A DNA stretch of 64,000 nucleotides, from contig JAHJLV010000018.1 of NCBI GenBank assembly GCA_018821535.1, positions 27,392 through 91,391 of the forward strand. The letters are read 5' to 3'. Positions 63,321 through 64,000 of the stretch are shown piece after piece. Position numbers and translations under genes: made by a program. This stretch comes from Pseudomonadota bacterium. Lineage in GTDB: Bacteria > Desulfobacterota > Desulfobacteria > Desulfobacterales > Desulfobacteraceae. The notes beneath the pieces are model-generated. The model did no database searches and had not been told where the DNA came from. It saw only the letters and a list, made by a program, of their open reading frames with translations. Position 1 is the first letter of the stretch. Each line of letters begins with the position of its first letter.

Positions 63321-63848
63321 TTAATTCCAGGTTGATCCGTTAAATTTTCTGACTTTTGCTGTGCCGGAAATATAGGTGGTGATGGCAAAGCAGGCATCCT
63401 GATTTTCATTTTCAAGGTAAATGGTTCTTGAGTTTGATGTTGCACTGGCCGAAAATGAAAGGGCATCACTGGGAACGACATCAGTAATAAGCGTTCCACT
63501 CCAATTATTGGTTGCGCTGCCCTTGCCGAATTTTACACCACTGCCGTAATTTGACAGGTTAACTCTGAATTCGCCAGGATCATGTGTTGAGTTCGTGTTA
63601 TCATCAAAATAATAATATCCCGGCGGCGTGGTGTTATTAAATCTGATCTGGACGTTGGTATTGCTCTTTACAGCCTGCATCCTTGCTTTTTGCAGATTGG
63701 ACTGAAGGTCACTGGCTGCGGATTTAAGATGGTATATCGGTAACCAGATTTTGATCCTCGGTACTGCCACAGCCGACAGGATGCCGATCATTGCAATAAC
63801 GATCATCAGTTCGATGATTGTGAATCCGGAATTTTTATATTTGCCCAT
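63321..63848 (-). CDS. fimT: FimT/GspH-type minor pseudopilin
   Basis: A 175-residue prepilin with NSGFTIIELMIVIAMIGILSAVAVPRI and the GspH/FimT body (YHLKSAASDLQSNLQKARMQAVKSNTNVQIRF). It is the first gene of the minor-pilin operon fimT-pilW-pilV-pilX-pilY1. A sigma-54 promoter lies about 110 bases upstream. The major pilin gene is not in the window. Confidence 0.9.
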   Translation of the reverse strand: MGKYKNSGFTIIELMIVIAMIGILSAVAVPRIKIWLPIYHLKSAASDLQSNLQKARMQAVKSNTNVQIRFNNTTPPGYYYFDDNTNSTHDPGEFRVNLSNYGSGVKFGKGSATNNWSGTLITDVVPSDALSFSASATSNSRTIYLENENQDACFAITTYISGTAKVRKFNGSTWN

Positions 63849-63960
63849 AAGTTAAATTTTATCCTCCGGCTGGAAAATAATTGAAGTTTGGTGAACAGTC
63901 ATTGCATTATCAAATCGCAGGGGTGTAAAGTCAATCAATTATTATCCTTGAAGAAATAAA

Positions 63961-63976
63961 AGCAAAATAGATGCCA
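63961..63976 (-). promoter_or_regulatory. Sigma-54 promoter of the minor-pilin operon
   Basis: On the minus strand TGGCAT (63976-63971), five bases, TTGCT (63965-63961): one mismatch to the -24/-12 consensus. It faces fimT. The PilR-type regulator at 55152 and sigma-54 at 44808 could act here. Any enhancer site would lie beyond the window. Confidence 0.72.
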
Positions 63977-64000
63977 GAAAATCATTTTATTTTTTCCCCA

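Overview
The window looks like a chromosomal segment of a Gram-negative, motile, anaerobic bacterium of the Desulfobacterota, most like the Desulfobacteraceae (Desulfobacula/Desulfotignum/Desulfobacter type sulfate reducers). This assignment is an inference from gene content. The evidence is the siroheme-dependent heme branch (ahbC-hemB-ahbD), a long-clade pyrophosphate-type phosphofructokinase, a DUF39 aspartate-semialdehyde sulfurtransferase, two-subunit GlyRS, a complete kdsA-kdsC-lptCAB-rpoN-hpf-ptsN-rapZ cluster, and type IV minor pilins with PilY1. No rRNA and no CRISPR array were seen. There is one tRNA.

Layout. 1-2885 (minus): motA-motB-pilZ-dinB, joined by short overlaps; dinB runs off the left edge. 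3207-14586 (plus): a cold-shock gene with a long structured leader, a SurA-like lipoprotein plus SurA, mgtE, recO, a GHMP kinase, glyQS, a small unknown gene, a nucleoside phosphorylase-family gene and ligA. 14593-20592 is an accessory patch: a RelE/Phd toxin-antitoxin pair, a degraded XRE fragment, a MarR regulator with palindromic sites, an SRPBCC gene, a MATE exporter, an alpha/beta hydrolase, a YpeA-like acetyltransferase and a SnoaL-like protein. 20650-26504: ftsY (minus), then a BASS-type transporter, a diguanylate cyclase and PPi-PFK (plus).

26506-32458 (minus) is the most unusual part: a TPR/beta-barrel protein resembling Slam outer-membrane translocators, a FecR-domain protein whose C-terminus resembles the TbpB barrel carried by Slam substrates, and a CHASE2 adenylate cyclase, read in that order from a good sigma-70 promoter with a CRP-like palindrome upstream. 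Divergent to it, a perfect sigma-54 promoter drives a 63-residue protein that is almost only a signal peptide plus a PEP-CTERM-like tail. A group IIC-like intron sits just behind that gene's terminator.

34951-39954 (minus) is a translationally coupled operon: a ClpX-like AAA+ ATPase lacking the zinc domain, ahbC, hemB and ahbD. 39987-42454 holds a small Cys-rich gene, tRNA-Leu(GAG), secG, tpiA and gap. 42498-49437 (minus) holds the Kdo/Lpt/rpoN/PTS-Ntr cluster. 49595-56537 (plus) holds an M23 peptidase, the DUF39 enzyme, lepB, pyrB, pyrC and a PilR-type regulator. 56561-63848 (minus) is a minor-pilin/PilY1 operon with a sigma-54 promoter at the right edge, so sigma-54, its likely activator and its likely target promoter all lie in this window.
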